Below are positions 1-13,734 of a DNA stretch of 64,000 nt, piece after piece. The notes beneath the pieces are model-generated. The model was not told the origin of the DNA, did no database searches, and saw only the letters and a list, made by a program, of their open reading frames with translations. The number at the start of each line of letters is the position of its first letter. Position 1 is the first letter of the stretch. The DNA lies in the NCBI GenBank assembly GCA_020091685.1, contig CM034610.1, positions 29,499,673 to 29,563,672 of the forward strand, in the 5' to 3' direction. This DNA is from Lutjanus erythropterus (lineage: Eukaryota; Chordata; Actinopteri; Lutjaniformes; Lutjanidae). The position numbers and the translations under genes were made by a program.

Positions 1-3000
1 AACATCATGTTTGAGAACCACACCATCGCTGACCGCTTCCTGGACTTCTGGAGGAAGACGGGCAGTCAGAGGATGGGATATTTGTACGGCAGGTTCACTG
101 AGCACAAAGACATCCCTCTGGGCATCAGAGCTGAGGTGGCTGCCATCTACGAACCACCGCAGGTAAATGTATAACTATCTGCTTCAACTCCTAGAGTCAG
201 GTTTAGTTCCCTTGGGGCAGTTTGGTCAATATACTGTACTTTGACTTTATATAAATGAGTTAGGTCCTTATTAACCTTAGTAACTCTTTTTGCCTTAATT
301 TAATCCTGACACTTGTCCCTGCTGTGTTTCAGAATGCCACTCAGAACAGCCTGGAACTGGTGGACGATCCTAAAGCTGCAGCTGTGGATGAAATCGCTGC
401 CAAACTAGGCCTCTGCAAGGTTGGCTTTCACTTCTTTCTTACTTTGCTGTCACGCTGAATGCTGACATGCTTTGAAATTTGAATTTAAGCAGATTCCTGC
501 TCCTCCGTCCAGGTGTTCCTGCTGGCACAATAATTGATTTATAATTCATCAAAGAATGTAGCTTGTTCAACTGAAGTATACCAGTCCAGCACTTCATTTG
601 TCTGGCTTATTTGGTCTTGGCAATATGGTGGCATTCTGAGAATTCTTGAAGCTTCAGAGAGTTGCTGTCAGCAACGGCATATATCTATATCACATACTCA
701 CATACTCTGTTCTGTCAGTGTTCTGGGATGTGTTCTCCTTTTGTGACGTCTGAATTAAGACAGGATTTCTGCTGGTCTTTTAAAATGTCTAAAATCTGAA
801 GTCAACATGACTTTTTTCAAGTTGCGTTCACTTCAGCCTTGCTTTTAAATGTATTTATGGGAAAGATGTGTATTACAGCTCATACTGTAACAGCTACAAA
901 GAGAAACCAAAATGGAACCAACTAATGAAAACTGTGAAGCATGGTCAGATTTTATCAGAGCAACATCGGCTCCTCACATCACAAATAGCTACTTCTGGAA
1001 GTTAAAAGTGCTTCTGTTAATGTCATTTTCTGCTAATCTGGTTACGTGCAAATTCAGCTCGAGAACAGTGCATTTAGGTATTTAAAGCCCGCTGCACCCT
1101 CTGCAAGAAAACACCCAAATTAGAAACTTTGGGTATTAAGTCATTAGAGTCGCACGAGAAGCCGCATAAAGCCACCATTTAAAAGGAAAAAAAAAACAGC
1201 AAACACTTACTATCACTCATGATCATTCTGTAATGTGAACTCCTGTAACTCCAGTAAGCGCCCTGTGCCAGAAAACTATCTGTATCCATGTGGACATGAA
1301 ATAGGTTTTAAATAACATTTTTAATGGTCTTAAAAAGACATACATTAAAGATGATTTTACTGTCATTTCTATGGTTGCACATAATGATTATTTTCATAAT
1401 TCATCTGCTAATTATTTTTAAGATTAATTTTGGTGTACAAAATCGACCGTGTCCATAAAAACAAACCTCAAAGTCCATGGTGACATTTTTTCAGTGTCTT
1501 GTTTTGTCTGACCAACAGTCCAAAAACTATAGTATTCAGTTTACTATCATAGAAGATTACAAAAAACAGCAAATGTTCACACCTAAGAAGCTGAGGACAG
1601 TGATATTTTGGTATTTTTGCTTTAAAAAATGACTTCTGTGATATGTTGATAGTGCTGTACTTAACTAATCTGCCTCTGGTTCTCAGGTGGGCTGGATCTT
1701 CACTGACCTGCTCTCTGAGGATACGAGGATAGGCACCGTCCGCTACACGAGAAACAAGGTGAAGACACAGCTCACACAAGGACGACCTGTTCATCAGACT
1801 GTAAATATGCCAAAGCTACTATGATTTTATATATCACCGTCTCTACCTCTGTCAGGACTCGTACTACTTGAGCGCAGAGGAGTGCATCACAGCGGGATAC
1901 TTTCAGAATCTTCATTCGAACCCTTGCAGACTCTCTCGAGACGGACATTTTGGCTCAAAATTTGTGACCGTGGTGGCAACAGGTACGTTTATGTTCATTC
2001 TGAGGCTGAAATGAAAGTAATCTTTTTAACTATTGGCATTGATAGTATAATTTGTGTCTTTTTATTTACAGTTTTGTTTTTTAAGTCAAGTTTCTTTTAC
2101 TGAAGCCATAAATTTGACCATAAAATATATCTGCATGTTGTGCGTGGTCATTTTGAGGCCAGTGGAGCAGCATAATAGAAGCCAGGCGTCTCTGAGACTC
2201 TCTGTTTGGTCTCTGGGATCGAGGCCAAGTGTTTGCACTTCCCTCTGTTTTAACCTTGTGAGACCTCTTCATATATTCGTTCCAGAGAAACTCAACATGT
2301 AGCAGTGACCTCATCCTTCCTTGTCATTTACATTTATGAGGCACTGGTGGCCAAAGCTTACGTCATGACTGCATATCCAGTGCCAGCCAGGGCAAAGTCC
2401 ATCTGTTTTACTTTCCCTTGTGTAAAGACGTCGTCTCTTTGCAAATGAGTTGCATGTGCAAAGCTGCAGAGCCTTTAGATACACTGAGCACAGCACACCA
2501 ACACTGACAGAATAATAGTTTAAAGCTGTTGTCAGCAACATCCACTGCCACTAGAGGTCACAGCAGACCACCAGCTCCTCAGACCAAAATAATTCATGCT
2601 TTGTTTGCTCAAAGTTGGGAGGAAAAAGAAAGTGGGATCTGATCACACACAGTGCTTACAAAGCTCAGATCAAACTGTCAGATGAGGCAGAGGGAGGACT
2701 CTGATATACAGAGCTCAGACACACACGCACACACACAGAGGGAGTGTGACTTTATTGTCTGCTCAGGGCGCCATTACTCCATGAGATGTTTACATAGCAA
2801 CTAGTTGTTTGCTGACATCGAGTGAAGCTGAATGACGTATTGCACCTTTAATGATCAGATATAGATAATGTTATCAGAATGTGTACAACGTCTATGCTGG
2901 TTTTAAGTTCTTTTTTTCAATCAGACTTTATTTGTGTTGCACTTGTTAAGTTTTAAGCAGTTATTACATAATCACCTGAGTGGGATTGTTTGAGCATAAT

Positions 3001-6000
3001 TGTTGGAATCGTTTCCATTCACCTTGACTCAGCTGTACAGAAACAGCTGGATTAAACTAACAAAAAATGTGATATTTCCATCACTATTTCCATGTCGTTT
3101 TCCACTTTTTGAGGTGCGACTGATGCACTGTTAAATGGTGGCATCTTGTTCTTGTCCTTCTGCTGTGGTTTAATGGCACCTGAGCTGAGAATTTGTGCCT
3201 CCAACTGTTTATCTTGAAGTGCGTAACTTTTAACATTTACAGAATGGTAGTGGATGGACTGTATTTTCTTTTGTCAGTTTTCTGTGCAGTAAATCTGTTT
3301 TAGATTTGTGCTACATGGTTGTGGATGACAAAGATATGGCCTGTTTCAGTCATAGTACCTTGTTTGAATTGAAACTATTAACATCAAGATGATGTGATAT
3401 TTGTCGGGTTCTGAATCAAACCAAGATATTTTCTTATATCTGGGGAGGTTTTTAAGGCCATGTCATCTCTGCAGCACTACAGTACTTAATTATAATGCTG
3501 TTTTGTCTCACATTTCATCAAAAAAAGATGATCAACAGAAAGTTGAGGGATGACCCTTCTGTTAACTAACTCATGCAGTCACTTGCAGTCATTTATAAAG
3601 TGTAAGTTCTGGTTCTAGTTTCTCAAATGAGGACCTGCTGCTCTCATCATCATTACCAGTATTACATATGATATTAATACATTTTAATCACTTCATTTAT
3701 CACTGGAATTTTAATTAAGTAGTTAAGTAAATAGCAGTGGGCCATATGTGTTTAATACAACCTGTGTCATGAGTAGTATAAACATTTAAAAAAATGTTGT
3801 AAATTTACTCAACAACTACCAGTCAGTCCACAGTAAAGTGAATGACGTTTAAAATAATTCCTCAGCCAACACATTAGTGCATTTTTCTCTGTTTTTCTGT
3901 GTGCAGGTGGTCCTGATAACCAGGTGCACTTTGAAGGATATCAGGTGTCCAATCAGTGCATGGCTCTGGTGAGAGACGAGTGCCTACTGCCCTGCAAAGA
4001 TGCTTCTGAGCTAGGCTTCGTTAAAGAGTCCAGCCCTGAGCAGTACGTACCAGACGTCTTCTACAAGGTGAGACTTCATGCATGTGCCATCGACCTACGG
4101 TAAAATGAAACTGTCCATAATGTCTAATGGTTTGTTTGTGAGACGTGACTGAGCGTTTCCACAAGTCGAATCAGAATAATGACATCCAGATACTAGCCAT
4201 GCTGTTGGGGCCAGGTATTATGAGTCATTTCCATCCAGATGTTAACATTTTTTTGTTAAATTCTTACTCTATTGTTGTTTCCTCTTCCATCGAAAAGGAC
4301 AAAGACAAGTTTGGAAATGATGTCACGTTTCTAGCCCGGCCTCTCCCTGTGGAGTACCTCATCATAGATGTGAGTAAGATGTTTGTTTTAAAGTTGTTTT
4401 GTTTTTTACGCGCCCTCTGTTCATCTTAATACAGACTACTGCCACTGTCTTTGTATATAATGTCCCTGTTTGTTTTTTCCTACACAGATAACAACCACTT
4501 TTCCAAAGGACCCCCAGTACACCTTCTCCTCCACACAACGCTTCCCCATTGAGAACCGTGATATTCTGGGAGAGACACAAGTAAGTTGTTTCTATATAAT
4601 CTGTATGATTAAAAGTAGCCTTTAGTCAGCTGATTGTTACATTCATTAATTTAATCTAAAATGGTCAGCGTATCATCTGAACAATTGTTCAGAAACTGAG
4701 TTGTTTTTTTTTCCTTTCTCTTAAAAAAATAACAAAAAGAACCAATAAGAGTACCATTAAAGTACCGGATCGATAAGCAGCATTGTAAGAGTCGTGGTAC
4801 TTTTAAAATGCTAATACCCGTCTGTACCTCAGAGTTCCAGCAGCCACATGATACCCCACAAAGTGTTGTTTTTCCTGTCAGACTCTTGAGGCCACCTCGG
4901 CCTTTATCTCTGCCTGTATGTCAGCTTGACGTGAGCAGCGTCTGTTAAATTATGGTGACCTTTGGATACCATAACCTCCAGAGGTCAGACAAAGTTTTAC
5001 AACTCGTTTTTCCGTCATTTGTGTGTCTGCAGAATTTCCACAGTTTAGCGACATACCTGTCTCAGTGCACCTCCACGGCATTCCTGGACATCGTGTCGGA
5101 CTTCCATCTGCTCCTCTTCCTCGTCACCAATGAAGTCATGCCTCTGAGAGTAAGACGACACTTCAAAGCCTCTTCTTCTGTAGCTTTACATTTGTTTTTC
5201 ATTTGTGTTGCAGAAAATGGGTTACAATACGGTCACATTCTTTTCCAATCTGGAAGTGGTTACTGGAGTGAGGATGTTTTCACTCAGAGCCTTTTATTCA
5301 TGCTGATCGATTTTCAAACTGGCCCATCATGACGATCAAAAGCAAAAATATTTTTTAGATGATAATGAACTGCATGATTAGATTTATCTTTTATGAAATC
5401 CAGACTTAAAAACAACACGCTGGTGGAGTGTTGTTGTTCTTTTTTCTTCAGTTTCCTGAATCTGTCCTTGCTTAGTTGATGGATCAGTGTGTGTTTGTTT
5501 CTGCAGGACAGCATCGGGCTGCTACTGGATGCAGTGAGGACTTCTAATGAGGATCTGGCACAGACCTGGAAGAAGTCAGAGCAGTGGGCCACCATCGAGC
5601 AGCTGTGCAGTAAGTCACTGCCCATCAGAGAAGGCACAGTCACGTCTACACAAGGTTGTTTTAAAACACAAAACTTTAGCTGAGCTACTCCACAATAGTC
5701 CAGCAGTTTTGAACACCTAAAACCAAGACTGTTTGATCCTGTTTTAGTTTAAAAACTTTGGGATTGCGTTTTACTTTGGACACGTAAAACAGCGTGGCAT
5801 GATGTGTCCTTCCCTGATTCGTCACGCCCCGATCACATGCCCCCTCTCCAGGAGAAAACATACAACATCGCTCTTAACTACAGGCATTTAATTCAACATG
5901 GATAACGAATTACAGACAGTGCTGATATTGTTGTCTATTCTAGCAGCTGTTGTGGAGTTAGATTCTGCATTTTATAATGCTACAACTGCCTACATGGGCA

Positions 6001-6992
6001 GGAGGCAGACTTCCTGTTTAGAGTGGCATGTGTTTGCCCAGTTTAGGTGAATAGTCATCTGACGTGTTTTTAGGCACGTCAAAGGACCAGTGTGTAGGAT
6101 TTAGTGGCATCTAGTGGTGAGCATGCAAACTGCAAACACAACGTCACTCTCTGATTCTGAGGATAATGGCAAACCTACGGTGGCCGCTGAACTTGCGCAG
6201 AATGTGAATGGCCATATCTAGAGCCAGTGTTAAGTTTGTCCTTCCTGGGCTACTGTAGAAACATGGTGGTGCAACATGGTGGACTCATGAAAGATGATCT
6301 TCACCCTCTATAGATATAAAAAAGCTGATTTAAAATGACAGTTCTTATTTTCAGGTGATTATACCCTAAAGAGAATATACTTATGATTATTTTATTCCAT
6401 TTCTTCCCTTTGCTGCCCATAAATCCCTGTAAATCTTACACACTGTACCTTTAATATGGACACAGATCATTTCTAAACATGTGCTAAAAAACTTTTCTGG
6501 ATGGAGATTGCTTTTGTCTTAAAACACAGCTGTAAAAGAAACTCTGTTGGTGTGGATGTAGCCACAGTTTTACCTCCCTAGTCTCAATTTAGTTTGTGCA
6601 CGAGGGTTGAAAAAGTTAGTTGCTAAGCTGATGAACTGAAGAGTGATGACTATTTGATAATCTATGAATAGTTCAAGTAATTTATTAAGCCACAGTGTCA
6701 AACGTTTCCCAGGTTTGAAACTTGTTTAAATCAGTTTTTAGTCGACCAAAGTCATTATAAGTTTTACATTAATTTGTTATGAAAATTAGAAGCTGTCCTG
6801 ACATTCTGTATTCTCTCTCCTGTGCTTCCAGGTACAGTTGGCGGGCAGCCCTCCAGCTCTCTGGGTTACGGGGCCATGGGCGGCCCCTCAGTCCCCGCCT
6901 CCTCCTCAGCCATGTGGTCCTGCCTCCACTGCACCTTCATGAACCAGCCTGGCACAGAGCACTGTGAAATGTGCAGCCTGCCCCGCAGTTAA
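1..6992 (+). CDS. nploc4: NPL4 homolog (nploc4), C-terminal part, 9 exons; 5' end outside window
   Basis: Npl4 pairs with Ufd1 as a cofactor of the p97/VCP ATPase, which extracts ubiquitinated clients for ERAD and chromatin-linked degradation. Exons read from consensus splice sites: 1-162, 333-419, 1687-1758, 1856-1982, 3907-4067, 4298-4369, 4488-4580, 5033-5149, 5507-5609 and the terminal 6832-6992. Phases agree throughout, giving 384 residues and a TAA stop, against about 608 for the whole vertebrate protein. The first residues lie in the Npl4 MPN-like domain ([20 protein letters not shown]). The Npl4-specific C-terminal domain follows, and the last exon encodes the ubiquitin-binding NZF finger with W-x-C-x2-C, N-x6-C-x2-C and the TF ubiquitin-contact pair. 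As known for this family, the MPN fold is not a deubiquitinase; I see no disruption. Identity is very secure from near-continuous similarity to the vertebrate protein. Confidence 0.96.
1983..3906 (+). other. Largest nploc4 intron
   Basis: About 1.9 kb between exons with GT and AG ends. It holds short CA-rich runs near 2720 and AT-rich unique-looking sequence. No coding exon, RNA gene or clear terminal-inverted element was recognised in it. Confidence 0.6.
6081..6454. mobile_element. TTAA-type MITE copy 1 (in last nploc4 intron)
   Basis: The left end begins GGACCAGTGTGTAGGATTTA and the right end is its near inverse complement (AAATCTTACACACTG...), followed by TTTAA. Internal sequence matches, in inverted orientation, the copy at 16066-16422. 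For example, the stretch around 6244-6285 (ctactgtagaaacatggtggtgcaacatggtgg) pairs with the reverse complement of about 16228-16265. Short length, terminal inverted repeats and a TTAA flank fit a piggyBac-like non-autonomous element. The left TTAA is mutated to TCAA. No ORF is present. Confidence 0.75.
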
Positions 6993-7400
6993 AAAACCCA
7001 CCCACCCTCCCTCCTCGTCCACCGCCACCCTGCGTCCTCGCCCCGCCCTGATCTTATCCCGCCCAGCCCTCCTCTTAACTCGCCAATGACATCACTGCAC
7101 CAGGACCAGCTGCGAGATTTGGATGCCCTTTTCTTTGTTTCCTTGTCGCCTCACTTTGAAGCCTCTGTCCTTCCCACATCACGGGCTGCTGTGACGCGTG
7201 AGCGGGATGCACTCGTTTACATCAAATCCAATGAGTAAATCAATAAAACCAGACTGTGTTTTTGTCGTATCCCTCCTCACAGCGGCTCTCGTGAGCGGCG
7301 GGCTTCGTTAACGTAAAGCACTTTTGGCTGAGGCCCCTTTCCCTCCACCCACAGCTACCCCCCGCCCCTGAATAATCACCCCCCTCAAATAAATCCTGCT
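6993..7400 (+). terminator. nploc4: nploc4 3' UTR and polyadenylation signals
   Basis: After the TAA the sequence is C-rich and pyrimidine-rich. A canonical AATAAA lies at 7242-7247, about 250 bases past the stop, with a second AATAAA near 7388. Either could direct 3' end formation; no transcript evidence is available here. Confidence 0.6.
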
Positions 7401-7877
7401 GTGACTCAGGACAACAGCAAAGACTCGAGTGTTTGGATGTTCTCTCACATCAGTGCCCCTCTCACTCTCACGACGTCTTCTGGAAAAATCTTGCTGTGTA
7501 TAAATACATTTGAGGAATGATACTGTTATTTAATTAAGCTTCTTCTTCTTTTGTTTTTTATCTGATTGTAGCGATACCTTAAAATTTTGAATCTTCAGCG
7601 TGGATTCCTACTCAGTCAGGTGTTTATAGGTCTTGGTCTCTTTGACAAAGCCCCTTAAGTACAATCATCGGTCAAAGCTCAGACCTGAAAACTCTTTAGA
7701 GCTCCAGAGTAATTCCACTTCAGTAAGTAGAGAGTTTATATTTTCAGTATTAAATTACTTTAAAAATAAGTCCCGGATTTGAAAAAGGCATACGCAAAAA
7801 GCTCTTCACCCCAAACACATCCTCCACTGATCGCAGATGTTGGTGATTAACTTCTGGACTGATGTTCCACCAACTTA

Positions 7878-8972
7878 AAGGGATAGTTCACATTTTTTGA
7901 AGTGTGATTGTATGAGGTGCAGTCAGTGTATTTCCTGCAGCAGCTTGGAGAAGCAGCAGGAGTACCAGTGCAGGAAGCTAAACAATGTACTGCTGTGGGC
8001 AGGGTCAGCAGCTGAGGTTGAGTGAAGCAGCCCAAATAGCAAATTGGAGCCATAGATTGTATATTTAACAGGTTGAATTCCTATTTAATAAACAATCTAT
8101 GTTTGAAGCAAGTTGTTTCCTCCCGCCATCTCCTCCCAGACTTGGGGAAGCTCGGGTGGGCTCCGGGATCACTGCAGAAGCACAGGACTCACGCAACATC
8201 ACAATCTGACAATAACAAGCAACAAATAAAAAAAAATAAAAACTAAATTTCTTTACTTCATTTAGTTTATTTTACTAAATACAAATAACTGAAACAAGCA
8301 AATCTTGAAACTAACTAAAACTGAATTGTAAACAAAAAATAAAAAAGAATAAAAATGAAAGCCAATAAAATTAAAGCTGCAAGCAGCTGTGAACGGGCCC
8401 TCGCACCCCCGCACCACTCAGCCACTCAGCCGGCATTTTCGAGATCCTTAAAATACATAGTTTTTCGCCGGGACTGACGCACCGGTGGCGGTCCTCTGAA
8501 TGTGATAAGGCCCCCAAAAATGCGATTTATTTGTTGTCACGAGAACTAAAATAATAATAATTCCTGTGATTACAATAGGGTCCTCGCACCGGTCTGTGCT
8601 CGGGCCCTAATAATAATATAAAACTATAGTAACTGTCAGGAGCAGAATGTCAGTTTAAGTGTACGCTATGTTTGGCATATTTCCATCGCTTTACCTTGCT
8701 GTCAGATCACCTTTTCTTATGAGAAACCACAGTCACATAAGGAAAATATTGTTGTCGCCAAAACCACCAGACTCCATTGACAAAAACTGTAATTTTACCT
8801 CACAGAACACAGGAATTTCTCATATATCGCTGCCTTGACTGGAGGAATATGGTGGATCCAAGCAGTAAATTGTTTAGGAAGCGAAGCACACTGGTGGCAT
8901 GCTGACCGCCATCTGCTGTAAGATAAGCACCTCATACAACCCAACTTCAAATAATCTGAACTACCCCTTTAA
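7878..8972. mobile_element. TTAA-flanked MITE (family B, copy 1), 1.1 kb, with nested repeat
   Basis: The left end reads TTAAAGGGATAGTTCACATT and a TTGTATGAGGTGC block follows. The right end carries the inverse, CACCTCATACAA, then GAACTACCCCTTTAA. The TTAA flanks and roughly 45-bp imperfect inverted ends suggest a piggyBac-like non-autonomous element. The left internal part (about 7945-8010, gcagcaggagtaccagtgcagg) recurs near 31252-31315, inside another copy at 31166-31919. The middle is interrupted by the separate repeat at 8375-8620, which makes this copy longer. Confidence 0.7.
8375..8620. repeat. Interspersed teleost repeat nested in the MITE
   Basis: The segment starts with a GCAAGCAGCTGTGAACGGGC block and continues into ccctcgcacc. 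It ends with ctcgcaccggtctgtgctcgggccc. Sequences of this kind recur across many teleost genomes, which is recall and was not checked here. It is far more GC-rich than its surroundings and lies within the 7878-8972 element, so it looks like a later insertion. Confidence 0.5.
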
Positions 8973-11900
8973 AGTGGTTCCCAAATCTCTTTTCTCTGGT
9001 TTGTTGGAATTGTAGCTTTTGGATTTGGTGGATTGAACTTGAGCAGGCATAATATGTAGCTTACTTTATCAGCTGTATGTTCTGTTTTCTGATAAAACGC
9101 CCCAGGACACCATCCAGCGTCCTCGTCATTGTTACTGACTCGCACTATATTAGCCGTGAGGTGCTTCTAGAAACAACTGGTGCTCACCACTTTCCTCTCT
9201 GCCACTCACCTACCTGTGGTTCTTCTTCTTTTGTTTTTCGTGCTGGCGCCGGTCCAAAGGGGTCAGACCATAACCAATGTTCCTCCGCTGATGGGGCCCC
9301 TTTCGGGCCGTTCCATCACTCAGCCTTCAAAGACTTTGCTGCTCAGAGTGCAAAGGTCACGACGGGGAGAAAAAGCTGCCTAACATTTGTCTCATCTAGT
9401 GTTAAAGACCTCGGAGTGAGCATCGCCTGTGTTTTTGGGTTTGCACTTAATATTTTCTGTACTTTCAAACTAAAGCTCTTGGCTGCTTCTTCCAGCAAGA
9501 GGCGAGGACGATATCAGCGCACACGTTCAGATTGATGTTTTCTTTCTCCTTTGTAGAGCTGCAGTGGTCAGTGGTGTAGAAGGAGCAGAGCCTGAAAACG
9601 TGACGTGAAAAGCACTTAACTCTACGGAAGCCCTGAGAGACAAGTGAGGGGAAAAAAATCTAGTCATCCATTTTCCAAGTCTCACCTAAATTGTTTTTTC
9701 TTCATTTATGACTGAAGAACAGGTGGAACAAAAGGTTTTGGCAGGTTAATGTTTATAAGTTCTTTTATTTATTTATTTTTTCATTTTAAAATCTACCCCC
9801 AGGTTGGTCCTGTCTGTGTTAGTTAAACCTTTACTGCTCATATTTGAGACCTTTTTTTATGAGAAATTATCATTATTATTGAGTGAAAAATATATGATAT
9901 ATCTCCCATGACTAGTCAGCTACTATTTGGGAGAGGTCAATGGCTAGTAAAATGCAGTCATCACGATCGTTTGCTCGCCCCACACCAAGTGTTTTTTGTC
10001 CCGTAAAATACCTAGATTTAAGCAACAGCGTTGTCACATTATATAACATATGTGTACCATGTTCGGGGTGAATACTGATTGGCTGGCAGGAGTGCATTTA
10101 AACTGTTTAACACACACATAGTTTGGCTCAAGTTTAATCACCTTTTGAAATTCATCTGCTACTCAACTTGTAACTGTAGCAACATTAAAGAGCACAGCTG
10201 TCAGAGCACCACTTCCTGCTCTATTTCACTAAAATTTCACACACCTCCATCCGATTTTAACTCTTTGAAATCAGTGACATCCTTGATGTTTGTGTTTCCC
10301 CTCATCGAAGCAGTCAAAGGGAAGATGAGAGAATTATTAACGAGGCTGAGAAGAAGCAGCATCTTTTATATGATCCACAGCAGCCTTTTTATAGGAATAT
10401 CCTCTAAAAGGATGGGGTTTAGGAGGAAAATAGGGAACTTTTGGGAGTTAAAACTTAGTAAACTGTCCTCCAACTATATAGAAACAAGTCTGATTTAAGA
10501 AAATTGCATTAGTTATGAATACATAACTCAGACACCTAATGTACTCATCTACAGAGGGAGGAGTCTCAACGTCACTCGTATCACTGCTAGTTAGGAAACG
10601 GTGTTAGTCGATGGCAATTGCAGCAAACCAGCTGAAGTTGGTTGTAAAAGGGACGAGAATTACTTGTTATCATGACAACAGTAAGCTCTTGCTCCAGAAC
10701 TTTTGGTTTTGAGTGCAAAACTTTCACCAAAAAAAATCTGAAGTGATTTTAATTCATACTGTTAGCCAGTAACCATGAAAGTGAAAGCAGGATAATCAAC
10801 TTGTAGATGTGCGTTAACCTGAAGTCACTTTGCTTTGTGTCGGGTTCTTCGCCTCCACGTTGTGCTTTCAAACCATTTCACGCCCTCCAACTTGTTGACG
10901 CAATGAAGACACGATATGTACAAATCTTGTGAGAGTTTCACAAATCAAAGGATCCCTTCCAGCCTCTTGTGGCCAAAATGATTATTGCAACAAACACACC
11001 TGCCAAAATTGTTTTTTCACCTTTTTTCCACAGATAAACAAAGTAACTTTGAAAAATGATCCTTGCAGAACTTTTTTTCTTCAACTTGCAAACTTTCACA
11101 TGTTTCACAGATGAAAAAAGATTAAAGAAATAGTATCTTGGCAAAACATCTTTTCCATCTGTTCCTAAGTCATAAACACAGGAGAGAAAATTTAAATCAG
11201 ACGTAGAAAATGGGTGACCAGAAGAAAAAAACTCTCACTTGCCTTACGAGGCATTTAATTCCCTTCCACAGCACTAACAACATTTTTTCACTTACCTCTA
11301 GTTGTATTTAGCTTTATACAAGTAGTTTATAAGTCCCTATGATACACCCCAGTGCAATGGAGGTGAATGGAACTTTATTTGTGGTGCTAAAAGCATTAAA
11401 ATGTGACGTTTAAAAACTCCACTGCCAACGCTTTTTATAGGCAGAGATCTCAAAAGAAACTTGTTGAAACATAGACAAATAAAAACACTCAAAAAAACCT
11501 CTGCATATATAGATGCCACTAGTGGTAAGTGTGAAATGTTTTTTTAATTTTAAATAATTTCAGTGAACTAACCCTTTAACATATTAGAGTCAGTTGTGGG
11601 CATGTTGGGATAGTTGGTTAAAACAGATTCTTTTCATCACTGTTTCTTTCATGAGACTGATTTTGGGACCAAAACTTGTGAGATCATTGAAGTGATGAAA
11701 GTTCAGTTCTGGTTTCACATCGTTTGCATTTTCACATCTGGCAGCCAAATTTTTTTACTTTGAGCCGCTCCACACAAATACAACATTTCTAACATGCAGC
11801 CATTAAGTAAAATCAAAACATATCAGCGTGTTTGTCCAGTTGTGAAGGGATCTTATTAAGTGGTGCCTGAATGTTTTTGTTCCCATCACCTGTAGTCCAG

Positions 11901-12037
11901 ATGGAAAAATGTCCGCACATGAAAGATTAACAGCGTGTCTAAGATGAAGAAGCTAACAGACGTATCATATTTGATGTAAGTGACCGAAATGATCTTGCAT
12001 GACTTGAATGCGTTTTTCTAGTGCTCATTTAAAAACT

Positions 12038-12575
12038 TTAAAGGGACAGTTCACTCCAAAATCAAAAGTACACGGTTTTCCTCTGAACTGTAGTGATATT
12101 TATCCATCTAGATTGTTTTGGTGTGAGTTGCAGAGTTTTCGGCCATAGAGACGTCTCCCTTCTCTCCAATATCATGGGACTAAATGTCACCCAAAGCGCC
12201 AATAAAAAAAACCCCCACCCTACTCTGCCTCTGATTGGCTTACCCTGTCATTCTTATCCTAACCCTAACCAATCACACTCCTCGTGCCTAAACCTAACCG
12301 ACCCAAACCAGCCAGTGATAAGAGTGTGGGTCATGCCTTCGCCATCCTGGGGGGGAAAAAAGTGTCCTCCTTGGCAGAGCAGTAATGTTAGCACCACTGA
12401 GCTAGCTAGCGAGGTTATGTAATTGGTGGGTGTAGTTCATTCACAAGAAAATGGTTCCCAGAACTTTAAGGCCGTTGCCATCTAAGTCCATCATGTTGGA
12501 AAGAAATGCAGACATCTCTACAGCCAATATCTCAAAAACTTTTTTTTTTATTTTGGCATGAACTGTCCCTTTGAA
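12038..12575. mobile_element. MITE with AAAGGGACAGTTCA-type ends
   Basis: The left end reads TTTAAAGGGACAGTTCACTCCAAAATC. The right end, near 12550-12576, reads ATTTTGGCATGAACTGTCCCTTTGAAG, its imperfect inverse complement. The 0.54-kb interval has no coding capacity. TTAA-like flanks (TTAA on the left, TTGA on the right) again suggest a piggyBac-like or related MITE. Conserved internal text (gattgttttggtgtgagttgcag) is of a kind I associate with abundant teleost repeats. Confidence 0.65.
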
Positions 12576-13734
12576 GAAATAATATTTTAGAAAAGCTAAT
12601 GACATTGATGCTAAAACAAGAAGCTAACAAACTGCACATTTTTAATAATCCTGAATCATCCAGTTTTTGAGCAACAGAATCTCTTTTAATCCACATCCTC
12701 GACATGTTTGGTGACTGATGATGTTTCACCACGTTTCATGTTCAGTTTTTGTTTTGGTTTTTTTTCCTCCAAACTAGCACTGTTACACGACTTTCTTTTA
12801 GCTAAAAGGATGTTCCAACATGCAGGAGAACTGAGCGAATCACTGAATCCTGTCGAGCTTCGTTGGGGTTGTTGACGGGGAAACGGGCCTCTTCAGATGA
12901 GAGGGCGAGTCGTGGGCTGCAGATTTAGCTATTTATGAGACGTGTGCTTCTTTGTAAGAGCTTGACAGTAATTCCATTGATGAAGTGAGAATATATTTTT
13001 AGTTGTAGATGACTTTGAAAATGCTTGAAAAAAAAGTTTCTTGTTTTTTTTTGTTTTGTTGTTTTTTTTTGCCCAGTGATATCACTCTTGCCCCTCTCCC
13101 GTGTGAATTCTCCAGAGCGATTTATCTGATGTCATGCTAACGGACGGCAGTGACCTTTTTTCCTTTTGTATTGATCCAGGGGCCGTTTGCTGAGCAAGCA
13201 TGCTCTTGGAGTTGCAGCCGGTCCTCACTTTCCACTGAGCTAACTGAGGACCTGAAAGTTGTATGCTGTTGACCTGGATTTGAAACAAAATAAAAAAAAT
13301 CACAAAAACAACAAAGAATTCCTTTTGCAGATATGATGTCTTTGAGTTGTTGGCTGTCTGATTAAAACAGCAAAGTCTAAATACAGGCAAAGTTTCAAAG
13401 AGGTTTAAAATTATTTTGAGTTCTAATTATTTTATGTTTATTTAAAATGAAAAAAGAGACATGAGAACTCAAAAAATAGCAAAAAGCTTTATTTTTAGTG
13501 CAGACTATTTCTAGACTGTGACTAAAAACAAAGGTGTCAAAAGTCCACACATTATGTGCTCCAGTAAATGTACAGACATTTGTGTAAATAGACTGACACT
13601 TTTTAGACACTTTTACTTAAGATGTTGAATTAGTACTTCTACTTTTACCAAAGTATAAGTAAAAAGTCGTCCTCCTGAAGGACATTTCTGGTGCTTTCTC
13701 TGTGCAAAGCTAACTAAACCTTGAGACCATTGAG

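Larger units (their letters stand above)
7400..12037. other. Intergenic DNA between nploc4 and the secreted-protein gene (first half)
   Basis: Apart from the MITE listed separately, I see no exon chain. Open frames near 9077-9535 and 10079-10498 have no splice-linked partners, no recognisable domain and no plausible initiation context. The sequence is AT-rich with homopolymer runs. Confidence 0.55.

Noticed and set aside
9077..9535. 152-codon open frame between nploc4 and the secreted-protein gene
   Set aside because: No splice partners, no recognisable domain, no conserved-looking composition; overlaps another frame equally long. Treated as chance.
12250..12300. CCTAACCCTAACC resembling telomeric repeats
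   Set aside because: Only two imperfect units inside a MITE interior; not an interstitial telomere array.
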